Shown here: piece after piece, positions 1 through 9,716 of the stretch
How positions within the stretch are numbered: the first letter of the stretch is position 1
How the letters are laid out: each line of letters opens with the position of its first letter
Source: Perkinsus olseni
Taxonomy: Eukaryota; Perkinsozoa; Perkinsida; Perkinsidae
Assembly: GCA_013115135.1 (NCBI GenBank)
Contig: JABANP010000346.1
Location: 1 to 55,491 of the forward strand
DNA: 55,491 bases
Direction of reading: 5' to 3'
Position numbers and translations under genes: made by a program
Notes under the pieces: model-generated
Databases searched by the model: none
Told to the model about the DNA's origin: nothing
Seen by the model: only the letters and a program-made list of their open reading frames with translations

Positions 1-1648
1 CACCATGGAGAGCGTCGACCAACTTCATCTTTCGGCCTGACTGCAATGGCACTTCTCGGTCGAAAAGCCTCGACAACGTATCAGGCATGATGTTGGATTT
101 GCCCTCGATGTGCTCAATCACTATCGTTCCCGAGCCTAAGGTCTTCAGATAATCGAGCTCATCCTTCAGAGCATTGAGAGTTCTCAAGACAGCGCGTCGC
201 TCCAGAGAAGATCTAGAGATGCTGCCATGGCCCTGTACCCACTGCACCGTAGGTCGATTGTCCGATCGCACCGTAAGGGTGAGCGGGGGCAAGTCTCCGG
301 ACAATGATGATGCGAGATGGGCAATAACGTCAACGGCAGCTTGGACTGCTTTACAGCAAGCAGTAAGCTCTCGTCGATTGGAGTGGTAGTGCTGTTGGGC
401 CAGTGTGAACCTCCACGCACCTGAAGTTAGTAAGAAGCGGACAGGCTCGCCAGCGGGGTTGGTGACCACAATGGAGACCGTATATCCAGCACCAAGGTTG
501 GATGCATCAGCTGCGATCTCGATGTGTAAGGGCTCGCTGCTCTCACGTAAGGGGCTTTCATGAAAGCATGACGTTATCGTTTCAGTCACCTCTAAGACCC
601 ACATCATCAACGCGCGAGCAACGGCAACCGAGGACTCTGACAACTTCGAGAAGTCGCACGTGTCCCTCCAACCAGTAGTTGCGAAAGCTTGAGCAAACCA
701 GCTTCTTATCGTATCGGCCAGCACACGATCGGTGGCATGGCAGCCTGCACAATCATAGGCTAAGTTACCCCCGAGGGAAAATATAAAGGACTTCGTCACC
801 TCAGGAGCTGAGTTACCATCAACGGCCTGCAGGATAAGGGTCGCCTGCTGTCGGGCAAGTCGAAGGCGCTCTTCGCGATTGCACGCTACACAAAGAAGAG
901 GAGTCGAGCCTGTCTCATCGTAGGTCAATGTGCATCCCAGAAGATCGGCCGAGTCCCCCCACGCGAATAGCGATGTCGGCAGCTTCAGCTGTTGGAGAAT
1001 CTTGGCGACATGGGATCGAGATGTCGATGTCGCTATGGCTTGGAACTTCTTAAGGGAGACCCCGAAGGCACATCGCTGCAAGGTATATATCAGCCAGCAG
1101 ACGGCTCGAGCCCCATCAAGTCCGGCGCAGAGAATGTCGTCAACGAAGCAGAGCAGTAGGAAGTAAAGAAGAGCCACGGTACACAAGGTTCTGAAAACCG
1201 CTATAAGCTCCCCTAGGGTATGCCCCAAACTGCCGGGCCCCGTTGTGACGCCGAAGACGCATCGATCGCTCGTGAAGAGCTTGGAGCGGACGACCAACAG
1301 CGCGAGCAGACCTACCCAACGCAGCTTGTAGAAGGCACGTGAACAATCCATCACCCACATGGCGGCTGCCCCATAAAGCCGCGCTGCGGCGATGCAGATT
1401 GAAACGGTCACCGACGAACTCGAGCCTCGTGTAAAGCTGCGATTGGCTCTTCGTAGGTCAACAACGAGCCTATCGCGACGTCTGCTCGTTCCAGGGATCA
1501 TGAAGACGACGGACGGAGGAAGAATCCGAGTCGATCTCGACAGCTGGTGCAGCTCCTCCTCAGTCCTCGCTATCCACCATCCTCGCTTTTTGGTAACCGT
1601 GAACCAAATCATCGAAGGCCTCTTGCTGCTGAGTGCCGAGCCGCTCAT
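1..1648 (-). CDS. Retrotransposon pol: reverse transcriptase-RNase H (runs off window edge)
   Basis: This frame is open from an ATG at 1648 to the window edge. Reverse transcriptase motifs appear in order: VVDLRRAN near 1470, the first catalytic Asp in WVMDCSRAFYKLRW near 1350, FGVTTGPGS near 1240, and the catalytic pair in CFVDDILCAG at about 1144. FVDD replaces the usual YVDD or YMDD. RNase H follows, with its acidic residues in EIAADASNLGAGY (near 500), HSNRRELTACC (near 370), TVRSDN (near 265) and NIMPDTLSR (near 90). The frame overlaps the upstream protease ORF by about 89 bases and lies one base further along, so either a +1 frameshift or an indel joins them. The integrase would lie beyond position 1. 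This is an LTR-class element; I cannot place it firmly in Ty3 or BEL/Pao. Confidence 0.85.
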   Translation of the reverse strand, partial: MSGSALSSKRPSMIWFTVTKKRGWWIARTEEELHQLSRSTRILPPSVVFMIPGTSRRRDRLVVDLRRANRSFTRGSSSSVTVSICIAAARLYGAAAMWVMDCSRAFYKLRWVGLLALLVVRSKLFTSDRCVFGVTTGPGSLGHTLGELIAVFRTLCTVALLYFLLLCFVDDILCAGLDGARAVCWLIYTLQRCAFGVSLKKFQAIATSTSRSHVAKILQQLKLPTSLFAWGDSADLLGCTLTYDETGSTPLLCVACNREERLRLARQQATLILQAVDGNSAPEVTKSFIFSLGGNLAYDCAGCHATDRVLADTIRSWFAQAFATTGWRDTCDFSKLSESSVAVARALMMWVLEVTETITSCFHESPLRESSEPLHIEIAADASNLGAGYTVSIVVTNPAGEPVRFLLTSGAWRFTLAQQHYHSNRRELTACCKAVQAAVDVIAHLASSLSGDLPPLTLTVRSDNRPTVQWVQGHGSISRSSLERRAVLRTLNALKDELDYLKTLGSGTIVIEHIEGKSNIMPDTLSRLFDREVPLQSGRKMKLVDALHG

Positions 1649-2549
1649 AAGCTCGCTCTGCTATCCGTCGGACAGATGATGGGATGCTAAAATGGTGTTC
1701 GCCGCGCGAAGAGTCGCAGCGAAGCTCAAAGACGTGGCTTTGTCGAGGGTCATCCCGTACCTCATCTGCTGCCAGCTCGCGGAGTCGGGCAACCCAATTC
1801 GGGCAGTTCCTCATAGGTTGCCATCCTCGACTGACAAGGCGATTGAGAAGGTCGGTGCAAATGGTCGGCACAGCATCAAAGGGGATGATCATTTCCTCCT
1901 GAGAAGGAGAAGGTAAAGATATGCGCTCATACAGCGCTGGCTCGGACTTATCATCGATACCAGACACCGTCGAGAAGTCAATGTCGGCAGCCTTCTTGTC
2001 CAACGCCTTCCAGAGAGAATCGGGACATGAAGGGCAGATAAAATATTCACACTCTGTCTGAGACCACGAACTGCACTGTGATGAAGTACTCGGAACTTGA
2101 GCAAGAGGTAGTTCGTCTCCATCAAGCAGCACTCTGTTCTCTCCAGAGTTGATCGATATATTCAAATCCCGTAAGAACACTCGGCCGGCAATAATAACAG
2201 GACAATCCGACAGCGGCCCCCTCGATACTTGAGGAAGCAAATACAGACATCGGTGGTGAGTATCTCCCCAGCCGCAGTGTCGTCGAATCTGCAGGGGAAA
2301 GTTAGATCTACGTTCCACATGTCTGATTGAAGAATCGGCCAGCTTAACTCGGAGACTACACGTCTCGACATTCAATAATCTTGGGCAATGAGTATCATCA
2401 TATAGCAGGAAGTCAAGACCCGCCCCGGTGTCTAATAACAACCGGGCATCCATCCATTCATCACAGGTAGGCGAGACAGCAATACGGCAGAACAGCCAGA
2501 AAGGAGGTGGAGCAGTAACCCTACCACTAGTGATAGGAAGCAGTTTCAA
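1560..2549 (-). CDS. Retrotransposon polyprotein segment with retropepsin-like aspartic protease
   Basis: A 329-residue ORF. Near residue 40 it has the aspartic-protease signature LLLDTGAGLDF, with a hydrophobic run before the catalytic Asp. This is typical of the single-domain retropepsins of LTR retrotransposons, which act as dimers and cut the Gag-Pol polyprotein. The later part, to about residue 300, shows no domain I recognise and probably links protease to reverse transcriptase. Its 3' end overlaps the RT ORF in another frame. The next ORF upstream on the same strand ends 14 bases before this ATG. Confidence 0.75.
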   Translation of the reverse strand: MKLLPITSGRVTAPPPFWLFCRIAVSPTCDEWMDARLLLDTGAGLDFLLYDDTHCPRLLNVETCSLRVKLADSSIRHVERRSNFPLQIRRHCGWGDTHHRCLYLLPQVSRGPLSDCPVIIAGRVFLRDLNISINSGENRVLLDGDELPLAQVPSTSSQCSSWSQTECEYFICPSCPDSLWKALDKKAADIDFSTVSGIDDKSEPALYERISLPSPSQEEMIIPFDAVPTICTDLLNRLVSRGWQPMRNCPNWVARLRELAADEVRDDPRQSHVFELRCDSSRGEHHFSIPSSVRRIAERAYERLGTQQQEAFDDLVHGYQKARMVDSED

Positions 2550-2563
2550 GTCCTGCTCAGGAC

Positions 2564-3070
2564 TTATGAGAAAGGAGTGAACGGACCGGCTCGGATGTTG
2601 GCCTTCTCAAGACGACTCAACACACCATCTCGGTCGGTGGTCTCCTTCAAAGCCACTATGCGGAAGAAAGGATTACGGCGTCCTCTCCCCCTAAGAGCGA
2701 AACTGCTATCCATCTCCGGAAGGGCATCTTCCAGGGCTTGTCCCCACAGTCCATGGACCTTTATCAGTTGTTCGGCCCTAAAGCGGGCACACCACTCCTT
2801 CGGAGTAGTCGACCTCGGACCTGTAGGTAGCCTGGCTCTGGACTGCTGGGCCACTGCTGCCACAGAATCGGCCTGACGCTGCTTGACTGGGTTGGTGTCA
2901 TCGTCTGTGTCTTCATGGGCATCGAGAGCTTGTACTCGGTCGGTCGCCTTCTGAGGTTTCAGGGTGCTGGCTTCATCCTTAGTACGGCACACTAATCTGA
3001 TCGCCTCACAGACACTACTGACACCATCCAGTATAGTGGTGACATCAATTCCGCTATAACTCAGTTTCAT
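2564..3070 (-). CDS. Retrotransposon-associated ORF, unknown
   Basis: A 168-residue hydrophilic ORF directly upstream of the protease ORF and on the same strand. The middle is Gln/Ala/Asp-rich and the C-terminal half is basic (LRGRGRRNPFF), which would suit a nucleic-acid binding or matrix/nucleocapsid role. There is no CCHC zinc knuckle. It starts only 30 bases from the divergent Gag-like ORF. It may be the N-terminal part of this element's Gag-Pol or an unrelated accessory ORF; sequence alone does not decide. Confidence 0.45.
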   Translation of the reverse strand: MKLSYSGIDVTTILDGVSSVCEAIRLVCRTKDEASTLKPQKATDRVQALDAHEDTDDDTNPVKQRQADSVAAVAQQSRARLPTGPRSTTPKEWCARFRAEQLIKVHGLWGQALEDALPEMDSSFALRGRGRRNPFFRIVALKETTDRDGVLSRLEKANIRAGPFTPFS

Positions 3071-3099
3071 AACCGAATACTTGTCTACACGTTGTTAAT

Positions 3100-4050
3100 A
3101 TGGCGACACCTGAGGAGCAGGCTGAGCTCTCTCGAGCCCGACAAGGCCTTGCCACCACCCGCCGCAGCCTGAGAGACACCCGAGAGACCGTCAACAATAT
3201 CATCCCCGATGATAAGGATGATACGAACCAACTTTTGGCCGACCTAGCAGCGAAAGAAAAGGATCTCTTGGCCCAGATCGGCGATTTTGAAGCCCGTATT
3301 GCAGAGCTCGAGGCGCTGGCCGACAGGTCGATTAGCGAGATTTCCCGCAGAGAGGGAATAAGTCGCATTTCCCCGCACGAGGAGGAAGCCTTTGTGAGCC
3401 CTTTAGGACAGACTTCTCCCGAGGTAGGGAAAAGGTCAACCGAGGCCTCCTCTTCACGCCCATCACGTTGCTCGGCAGCGTCCGTTACCAAGCTATGCCT
3501 GCCCCAGTTATGCGAGCCATCCGACTTGCAATCTCACTACGAGGCTATAGAGCACACGCTGGTCGAGGCTGGTGCGGCCGACTATGGGGAGGAAGGGCGC
3601 TTATCCGTTCACTCGGAAGTTAAAGTCTCCGTTATGACCAAGTTTCTGTCTACACTCACTTCCGTCCGTACCGTCCATAAGAGGGCGATGGCGGCAGCGA
3701 GGGTTCATGGGCAGGATTGGAACTTGGTTCGCAATGTATTGTCCGCTCGATTCTGCCGGCGATCAGTACTGAGGGAGATGTATGATGAAAAACTCCGAGC
3801 CCTTACTTACGGAGGTGTCAAGCAGATCGACGACTTCTTGGAAGCAGCGTCCGAAGTCTTCCACATCTTTGTCGATATATTTCCCAATGACTTGGCCGAG
3901 AGACGGGCGCTCACAAGGCAAGTGTTATCGAAACTTCCTCAGTCGATCATCGAGCAGGTGGTGGACCGCATTCGTCATATAGCAGGGATAACCAGTCCGG
4001 ATGAAGACTGGGAAACTGCCCTCCCATTTGACGAAGCTCTGAATCAGTAG
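3100..4050 (+). CDS. Gag-like protein (coiled coil plus capsid-like region)
   Basis: A 316-residue intact ORF. Residues 5-90 form a strong heptad-rich coiled coil (ARQGLATTRRSL, LAAKEKDLLAQIGDFEARI). Residues 90-135 are a Ser/Pro/Glu linker. Residues 150-310 are helical, with the W..V...L..RF and L.....GG..I.DF..A pattern of retrotransposon capsid proteins (NLVRNVLSARF, QIDDFLEAASEVF). No zinc knuckle is seen. Gag would form the particle that packages element RNA. The oddity is orientation: it points away from the protease/RT genes, whereas gag normally precedes pol on the same strand. Confidence 0.55.
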   Translation: MATPEEQAELSRARQGLATTRRSLRDTRETVNNIIPDDKDDTNQLLADLAAKEKDLLAQIGDFEARIAELEALADRSISEISRREGISRISPHEEEAFVSPLGQTSPEVGKRSTEASSSRPSRCSAASVTKLCLPQLCEPSDLQSHYEAIEHTLVEAGAADYGEEGRLSVHSEVKVSVMTKFLSTLTSVRTVHKRAMAAARVHGQDWNLVRNVLSARFCRRSVLREMYDEKLRALTYGGVKQIDDFLEAASEVFHIFVDIFPNDLAERRALTRQVLSKLPQSIIEQVVDRIRHIAGITSPDEDWETALPFDEALNQ

Positions 4051-4797
4051 CTTTCCTCTAGAGACACCATCAACTTCGGCGGCACGCATGCGCATACCAC
4101 ACTGCACGCGTATACAAGGCAGAACTCGGCAGTCAGTGCGCATCAATCCTCAATAGTCCCACTATCAGTAATTGTTGAACCCCTGCCTTCCTGGAAGGCC
4201 CTTCCAAACTCAATACCCGAAGCTATTAGCAGCGTTCTCAAAAGAAGGCTATGACCGTTGAAATTCGAACACGGCTCACGGGATGAGATCGTCAACGATT
4301 CTCAAGGGTCTGTCACGATAGGAGTATCATTACAGTATCCCGGAGAATTCGGATAATGCCTCCAGATGGCGTGTCCTCTTTTCGAGTATCGCCTCGTGCT
4401 CCTCAAGTTCGAGGAGAGATGGATGTTCAGAGAACAACCTTGTCCGTATTGCCGAAGTCTCCGACCTGATCTCTGCCAGTCTGCGGAACACGGAGTTACA
4501 GTTCACGTTCTTCCCTCGATCAAGGCTCACTGTGCGCTCACCTTCTCATTTTCGCTCTGCAAACCACTCATTGACTCGCCTACCGCAGCATCGGACACTT
4601 GATTTATATGAAGGTGCTGAGGCGTCGGCTTCGTGTGCCCTGAGTACTAGCAGCTGATACTCTCATGCATTTTGAAGTACTTCTCGACCTCTCCTTGCTT
4701 CGTTCTCTTTTCTGAGCGGCTGATGTTCAGCCTGAGAATACTGAGAATCGTACGCCTTATGTAGAGGGTGGCGTCGTAGTCTACCGTAAACTACGGT

Positions 4798-4874
4798 ACT
4801 CATTTATCTAGCATCGTAGTCTACGATTCGTAGACTGTCTACCGTAGACAGTCTACGATGCTAGATACATGAGT
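4798..4874. repeat. Nested palindrome ladder, 77 bases
   Basis: Outer arms ACTCAT/ATGAGT and CTAGCATCGTAG/CTACGATGCTAG enclose a chain of smaller overlapping palindromes. Each has one central base: CGTAG-T-CTACG, TCTACGA-T-TCGTAGA, GTAGAC-T-GTCTAC, CTGTCTAC-C-GTAGACAG and GTAGAC-A-GTCTAC. It lies outside any recognised gene. Confidence 0.85.
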
Positions 4875-5074
4875 GGCAAGAATACGTCAACTTCACGTCG
4901 TCAAGTGGTCGGCATGACTCACGCCATATGATCAGTGGTACAACCTAGCTGGGCCTCACCGATAGCCTGCTAGAGTTCATTTTGGGTCTTTCCCGAATCG
5001 GACCACTTATCCAGGGAGGAAGCCTCGCGTTTAGCCACTGAACCTGTGCTGATCCAATCAAGAGCGAGCATATC

Positions 5075-5101
5075 GAATCGCACAGTGCGATTCGCACTGT
5101 G
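5075..5101. repeat. Two overlapping one-base-centre palindromes
   Basis: GAATCGCAC-A-GTGCGATTC (5075-5093) overlaps CACAGTGCGA-T-TCGCACTGTG (5081-5101). Both are perfect, with stems of 9 and 10 base pairs. Confidence 0.9.
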
Positions 5102-5543
5102 GTGTGTGATCCCGGCGGTTGCGATCAAGGAGCTCGAGGCTCCAGGCTGTGGCTCGTAGTTCACGTCGTTATAGTATCCGAACGATGGATAATCAGCGCT
5201 AATACCGGTCGAGTTTCAGACGGCGAAGCTATCGCGTGAGCTGAACCAATGCAAGTGTCGCGCGAGCACGAGGGACGCGAGTTTATGGCATTGACGAACT
5301 CAGGTCGCCCATTGACGAACTCGCGTCTCAGTGTTGTTGCCGGTAGCCATTCGTAATCGGCAGTTCGCAATTTCTGCAATTGGAAAGTACACATTCGAGA
5401 GCTACGGGGTAGCCGGATTGGGCTCACGCCGGCTCTGCGGTGACTCTCGGCTCGCAACATCATCGCAGACTTCGCACGCTTCCTCCAAGCATACCAGAAA
5501 GTCTCCGACAAGCTGAGTAAGGACTACTCGGCGCAGCAGTCAG

Positions 5544-5560
5544 GTCCTGACTGTCAGGAC
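5544..5560. repeat. One-base-centre palindrome
   Basis: GTCCTGAC-T-GTCAGGAC is perfect with an 8 bp stem. It lies exactly where a coding-like plus-strand patch stops looking coding. Confidence 0.85.
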
Positions 5561-6159
5561 ACCATCACGCTACCTTCTTGGCCTCGCTCCCATCTTTGGG
5601 AGTTCGTAACGCCTGAGCGTTCAAAAAGGAGGACAGTCGGAGTGAATCATTCAGTGCGATCCGGCCATGCGAGACGTAGGGAAATAGGGATCCCCCTGTC
5701 TCTGACTGGAGAGTAGTAGTCATCGCAGCAAGTGACCACCTGGATGGCGCGCAGCTCTCTCTCCACTTCAAGCCACTTCCAGTTTGAGTCCGGAAGCCCC
5801 GGAAGCGCTATCGTCAAGAGTGTACCTCGTCAGACAGGCTCCAGACCTGAACCAGCTACCGGGTATCAGCACACATTTTCCACCGTGGCGGCTGAGGGAC
5901 GACTCTAGCCATCTCGGGCCCCGAGACTAGGGAAGAAGAGGGAGCATCAACTCGAGCTCAGATGCTGTTACCCGCGTCCTTCTATCGACAAGCTACTGTT
6001 CTTTCCTCGCTGTACCTCCCCCAGTTCTCTAGGTGCGGGTGGAGTAGCTGCCTCGACGTCGTTCAGTCCTGGGCGGAGCGAAGGAGCCCCTGATTTTCGA
6101 GGCCTGCCGGACCGCTCGTTGCCGTGAGGCGCTCGTGACTATACACAGCAATGCCAGTT

Positions 6160-6191
6160 TTAGAAACTGAGCTGTGCAGCTCAGTTTCTAA
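6160..6191. repeat. Perfect 15-bp hairpin
   Basis: The arm TTAGAAACTGAGCTG and its exact inverse are separated by two bases (TG). It is followed by smaller palindromes such as CTCA-CTGTG-TGAG. No gene is recognised here. Confidence 0.9.
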
Positions 6192-6295
6192 CTGTGCTCA
6201 CTGTGTGAGACAGTGTTGTGTGCAGTGTAGAACTGCATATCGGAGCACGCGTATCTTCTGAAGAAGGGATACACCGAGCTCAATTTCTCCCTTTC

Positions 6296-7576
6296 TCAGA
6301 AGATACTCGGGCAGGCGTTGACAAGGCCGCGTTGAGCCCGGTCTGATACCAGGAGACCAGCGGTCCCAGACTCTGATGACTGTGGCATATGATTACTGTC
6401 ATCATATGCCACGCGCCATGCTTTCGGCGAAAGCCTTTCGCGGTCGATTCCCCAAAAATGACGCTGTTGGTTGGTCTTCCTCTTACCTTCGACGCTTAAC
6501 GTCTGCCAGCAAGTCGTCTGCGTGGCAATTTTGATACTTTCTTGGAGAATCGAGTTCTCGCCTTCAAGCTGAGACAAAGGACGCATCATTCGAAGCGGAG
6601 ACACATGGCTTTGAGAATGCTGACACAGGCTATTCGAGTCGAATAATTCGACCCACTCAGTGACTCAGTCACTCAGTCAGACTGACTGTCAATGAGATAC
6701 TGTAGTATCCAGAGTCAGCTCAAATGGCACACAGACTCGGCGCAAACCTACTTGCTGCACACGCGCCCTCAGCTCAGCAAGGTCATTCTCTTCACGCCCA
6801 TCTCGAGCATGGTCAGCCTGTATTCTCCTCCCACTATGTGAGTTGCCAGCCGGCACTGCGGTGGTGTTCTTCACGGGTCGCCACCGAAAGGATCCAATAG
6901 GAGCTCCTGAGGCGAAGCTATCTCAATACCTCCCTCATGTGACGTTATGTCCGAACACCGAATCCTCAGGCTATCAGCGAGGAATGAACGAGGTGACGGC
7001 GATCTCGATCGCTCCACTGCATCGAGTGAAACTTTCTCTCGCAATACACGGTATATTCGCCACGTTCCTCAGCACGAAAAGTGCTACAAACGTCTGGATC
7101 AGCAAGTTGGTGAGTCGCTAAGTGTTGTCGGTGGCGGACTGCATCACCAACTGTGGTTAAACCACAGTTTGTGTTCAATCACAAACTTTGTGGATCACCA
7201 ATGGTGATGCAGTCGAGGATACGATTGCCACTGACACCAACTGGTATCACCTCTTGAATCTCGCTCCTTTCCCGCGCAGTCCACCCTCTTAAAATGTTCA
7301 CGGCTCCCTCGGGGGTCCAACGCGTACCTCGTATAGTTGACGAATGGGTAAGCTAACACACTTTGACATCTTTCTTGGTGTCTGACAAACCTACACCGCC
7401 CTTGGCGGCTTGATGGAGCCTTCCACGCTTATATCTGCCTGCTCGATGTCTTCAGTCGCGCGGATTCCTTCGTCAGTGACCGAAGTCAGTAGTGAATTAT
7501 CACACAGAGGAGCCTTCTGTCTCTCGTAACTCTCCCTAGCTTCTTGAGCTGAGAGGAACAGCTGTCCGACGGACAT
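6296..7576 (-). CDS. Coiled-coil protein, fragmented multi-exon gene (unrecognised)
   Basis: The minus strand shows several exon-like pieces with good splice signals. The first exon could start at the ATG at 7576 and ends before a GTGTAG donor at 7397; it encodes an acidic segment (DEGIRATEDIEQADISVEG). A later piece (about 6752-6800) encodes EENDLAELRARVQQ and ends at a GTAGGT donor. Splicing to the CTCAG acceptor at 6568 continues the helix as LEGENSILQESIKIATQ in frame. The middle is interrupted by the large nested hairpin at 7137-7214. No known family is recognised; the exon at 7397-7576 may belong to another gene. Confidence 0.4.
6382..6412. repeat. 12-bp hairpin with 7-base loop
   Basis: GTGGCATATGAT and ATCATATGCCAC flank TACTGTC. 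It lies inside the coiled-coil gene region. Confidence 0.85.
7137..7214. repeat. Nested hairpin, 78 bases
   Basis: The outer arms GACTGCATCACCA and TGGTGATGCAGTC are perfect over 13 bp. Inside is a series of smaller palindromes: CTGTGGTT-A-AACCACAG, an AGTTTGTG hairpin, CACAAA-C-TTTGTG and ATCACCA-A-TGGTGAT. The one-base centre recurs in three of the four. Confidence 0.9.
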
Positions 7577-7979
7577 GACCGTAACTCAGCGTTTCTTCGC
7601 ATGGATGGTGATTATTACTGAGATGTACACAACCGGGGACACCGCGCACTGCTGCATGACGAGCTTCCTCAACCTCCTCACTGAACAACATTAATCTGAG
7701 GATGCGCGTTGGTTCGTGTCATGTTGACGCTGCATATTTTTCAGATATCGTGTTGAACTTCAAGGCTTGAAGTCAGGCATCCACTCAAAGCTAATCAAAA
7801 AGTTGGAAAAATTACTCTTCTAAAATACGATAGACGCTGTAGGTATTTCCCGACCTTCGAATCCACAGGCGTACTGTACAGGTAATACAGCATGCTAGTT
7901 CGAAGGTCTTTGCAATGCAAAGTTTGCATGCACGCAAGATGCAGATTCAGGTTTGTCATCTGCTCTCGACTATCTCTGT

Positions 7980-7996
7980 ACTACAGGGCCTGTAGT
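7980..7996. repeat. One-base-centre palindrome next to tRNA-like segment
   Basis: ACTACAGG-G-CCTGTAGT is perfect with an 8 bp stem. It is in the sequence downstream of the last recognised cyclase exon. Confidence 0.85.
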
Positions 7997-7998
7997 GT

Positions 7999-8042
7999 CC
8001 ATTACTGGGGTTCGAACCCATCATGGAGGGACAGCAGGGTAC
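7999..8042 (-). repeat. tRNA-like B-box segment after a splice donor
   Basis: On the minus strand the sequence reads GATGGGTTCGAACCCCAG, matching the RNA polymerase III B-box (GGTTCRANNCC). It starts about 20 bases after the GTACCC donor that ends the last recognised cyclase exon, so it is probably intronic. No complete tRNA can be folded. Confidence 0.5.
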
Positions 8043-9716
8043 CTCGGGCAGAGCGTCCGGATTAGTCCTCCCAGCATTCTCCTGATAGCGTGGACGCCAA
8101 CTCTGACTCTTAAGCCAGTAACCATTTCAGCGGCTACTCCAATCATAGTTCGCGCGAAGTCAAGGGATTCTGAGTACTGATGCTTCACATGAAAGCAAGA
8201 TTAAGTGTTGGCTCACTGACGGTGTGGTCAGCCGCGTTCTCCGGAGATAGTCCGCATATGAAGGAGTAGGAATCGTCGCATGCCTCCATTTTCAGTAGAG
8301 TTTTTCTCTCCTTCAGCCCATTGTCCAATTCATTGAAGTACTTATTGAGAGATGCTATCGCCCCCGGGGGGTCATTCAAGTCCAGGCCTTCTACCACGCT
8401 GAAAGATTCAATCATCGGGCGATGTCTCAGCGGCAGTCGCTATGGGAGGTTGCAATTATCTTCTTGAGTTATTATGAAGCTAAAGGTGATGCTGTTAGAA
8501 GCCCCTCGAATATCAGACTATGATGATCAGGGCGATCAGCGCGCGAAACGGTTTCGCGGTTTCGCCGAAACCGCCATTCGTTCGTTGAATTAGCATACCA
8601 GGTCACTATGGTAATCTCCCTGTAGTTCTCGAAGTCATCATAGACTCCACCGATGATTCTCCTGGCGGCAGCAGGAGGTAAAATCCTTTGCAGGACCTCG
8701 ACTGCCATACGGTGTCTTGCCTAAGTTCAGCTTCAGCTCCCTGGAAGCAGCTACCGTCCTACCTGACGATTCACCATTTGACGGAGTTTGACTTGTGTGT
8801 TTATTCTCGCCAGGAGCTCGGACTTTTCGAACGGCTTGGTGACGTAGTCATTACACTTGTACCTGCAGCGACCTCGTCAACAGAGCTTCTCTGAAGTTTA
8901 CCCTACTTAAGACCCTTGATGACGTCATCACTTGAGTTTTTAGCGGATATCATTATAATGGGAAGGTCAGGAGGGTAATCGGCCCTCAGTTTAGCGCAGA
9001 CCTCGTAGCCGCTCAGCCCTGAGGAGCCCGAAGAGCTAAATCATCTCAAGTTTGTGTCTAGCGCGCGGTTAAGCGAGGTCTGGCGGGATAGTGCCGTCTA
9101 CTTGAGACAAGCGTGTCGATGATAGGACATACCAGGCATCATGACGTCGAGTAGAATAAGGTCTGGTAGGGTGGTAGCACTGGACATGAAATCCAACGCT
9201 TCAAACCCATCCATCGCTTGATGCACAACGAACTCTGCTGTTTCCAGTACTGATGCTATCACCATTTGGTTGATGGGGTCGTCATCAACTGATAGAATCT
9301 GTGAACAGCACAAAATCGCGCTGATGCCCACCGTGAATGAGATCTAGATCGCTCATGAACGTCTTAGTGAACCTCTTCAAAGTTTGAAGGGGTTCAGCCA
9401 AAGGGTAAGGGAGTATGGACAGAATGGGTCACCAGAGACCCATACGAACCAACAGCCTCACCTCATAGGGCCTTCCACGATTCATCACATCCATGTTCTC
9501 CAATGACGGTTTAGTGAGATCCCTGCGAGAAACTATCCCGTAGTCCTCGAAGTGCTGCAGATAATCGTCGATGGTAGTTGACAGTTGGGCGACCTCCCCC
9601 TTCGCAGACGACACAGGATACTCCATCTTTTGGTATATCGGTTGAAGCGTGAAGCTTGAAGATACTGTCACGAAGAGACAAATCAGCAGAGCCAAGGCCC
9701 GTGAAGCGGGTCTCAA
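8043..9716 (-). CDS. Receiver domain-class III adenylate/guanylate cyclase fusion (multi-exon, 3' end unclear)
   Basis: Exon 1 (9716-9462) starts with a signal-like hydrophobic stretch (ALALLICLFVTVSSS). Exon 2 (9298-9133) encodes a response-regulator receiver: acidic pocket SVDDDPINQ and phospho-acceptor Asp in LILLDVMMPG. Exon 3 (9018-8907) gives LSGYEVCAKLRADYPP and MISAKNSSDD. Exon 4 (8862-8763) gives NDYVTKPFEKSELLARI with the conserved Lys. Exon 5 (from 8720) gives the cyclase lead-in VEVLQRILPPAAARRIIGG and REITI. SDIRG (8517) carries the first metal Asp. Exon 8415-8217 has LNKYFNELD, and CDDSYSFICGLS with the second metal Asp. Exon 8169-8043 has SLDFARTMIGVAAEM and RVRVGVH. Splice phases match for most joins. 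An in-frame TAG between SDIRG and the next exon, and the loss of similarity after VGVH, suggest decay or an unseen splice. Confidence 0.8.
8543..8574. repeat. Palindrome ladder inside the cyclase gene
   Basis: GCGAAAC-G-GTTTCGC and CGGTTTCG-C-CGAAACCG lie close together, each with one central base. They separate REITI from SDIRG in the cyclase core, in what is probably a GTGACC...ATAG intron. Confidence 0.8.
9369..9395. repeat. Imperfect palindrome in cyclase intron 1
   Basis: GAACC-T-CTTCAAA-G-TTTGAAG-G-GGTTC has a single mismatch and one central base. It lies in the intron between exons 1 and 2 of the receiver-cyclase gene. Confidence 0.75.

Larger units (their letters stand above)
4051..6295. 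other. Unassigned DNA with palindromes; short coding-like patches
   Basis: No full gene is recognisable. Two coding-like patches are worth noting. On the minus strand 4330-4530 encodes an amphipathic Glu/Arg/Leu helix (RLAEIRSETSAIRTRL). On the plus strand about 5453-5540 encodes a helix reminiscent of BAR-type domains (DFARFLQAYQKVSDKLSK), which breaks off at a palindrome at 5544-5560. The rest holds several one-base-centre palindromes, listed separately. Confidence 0.4.
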
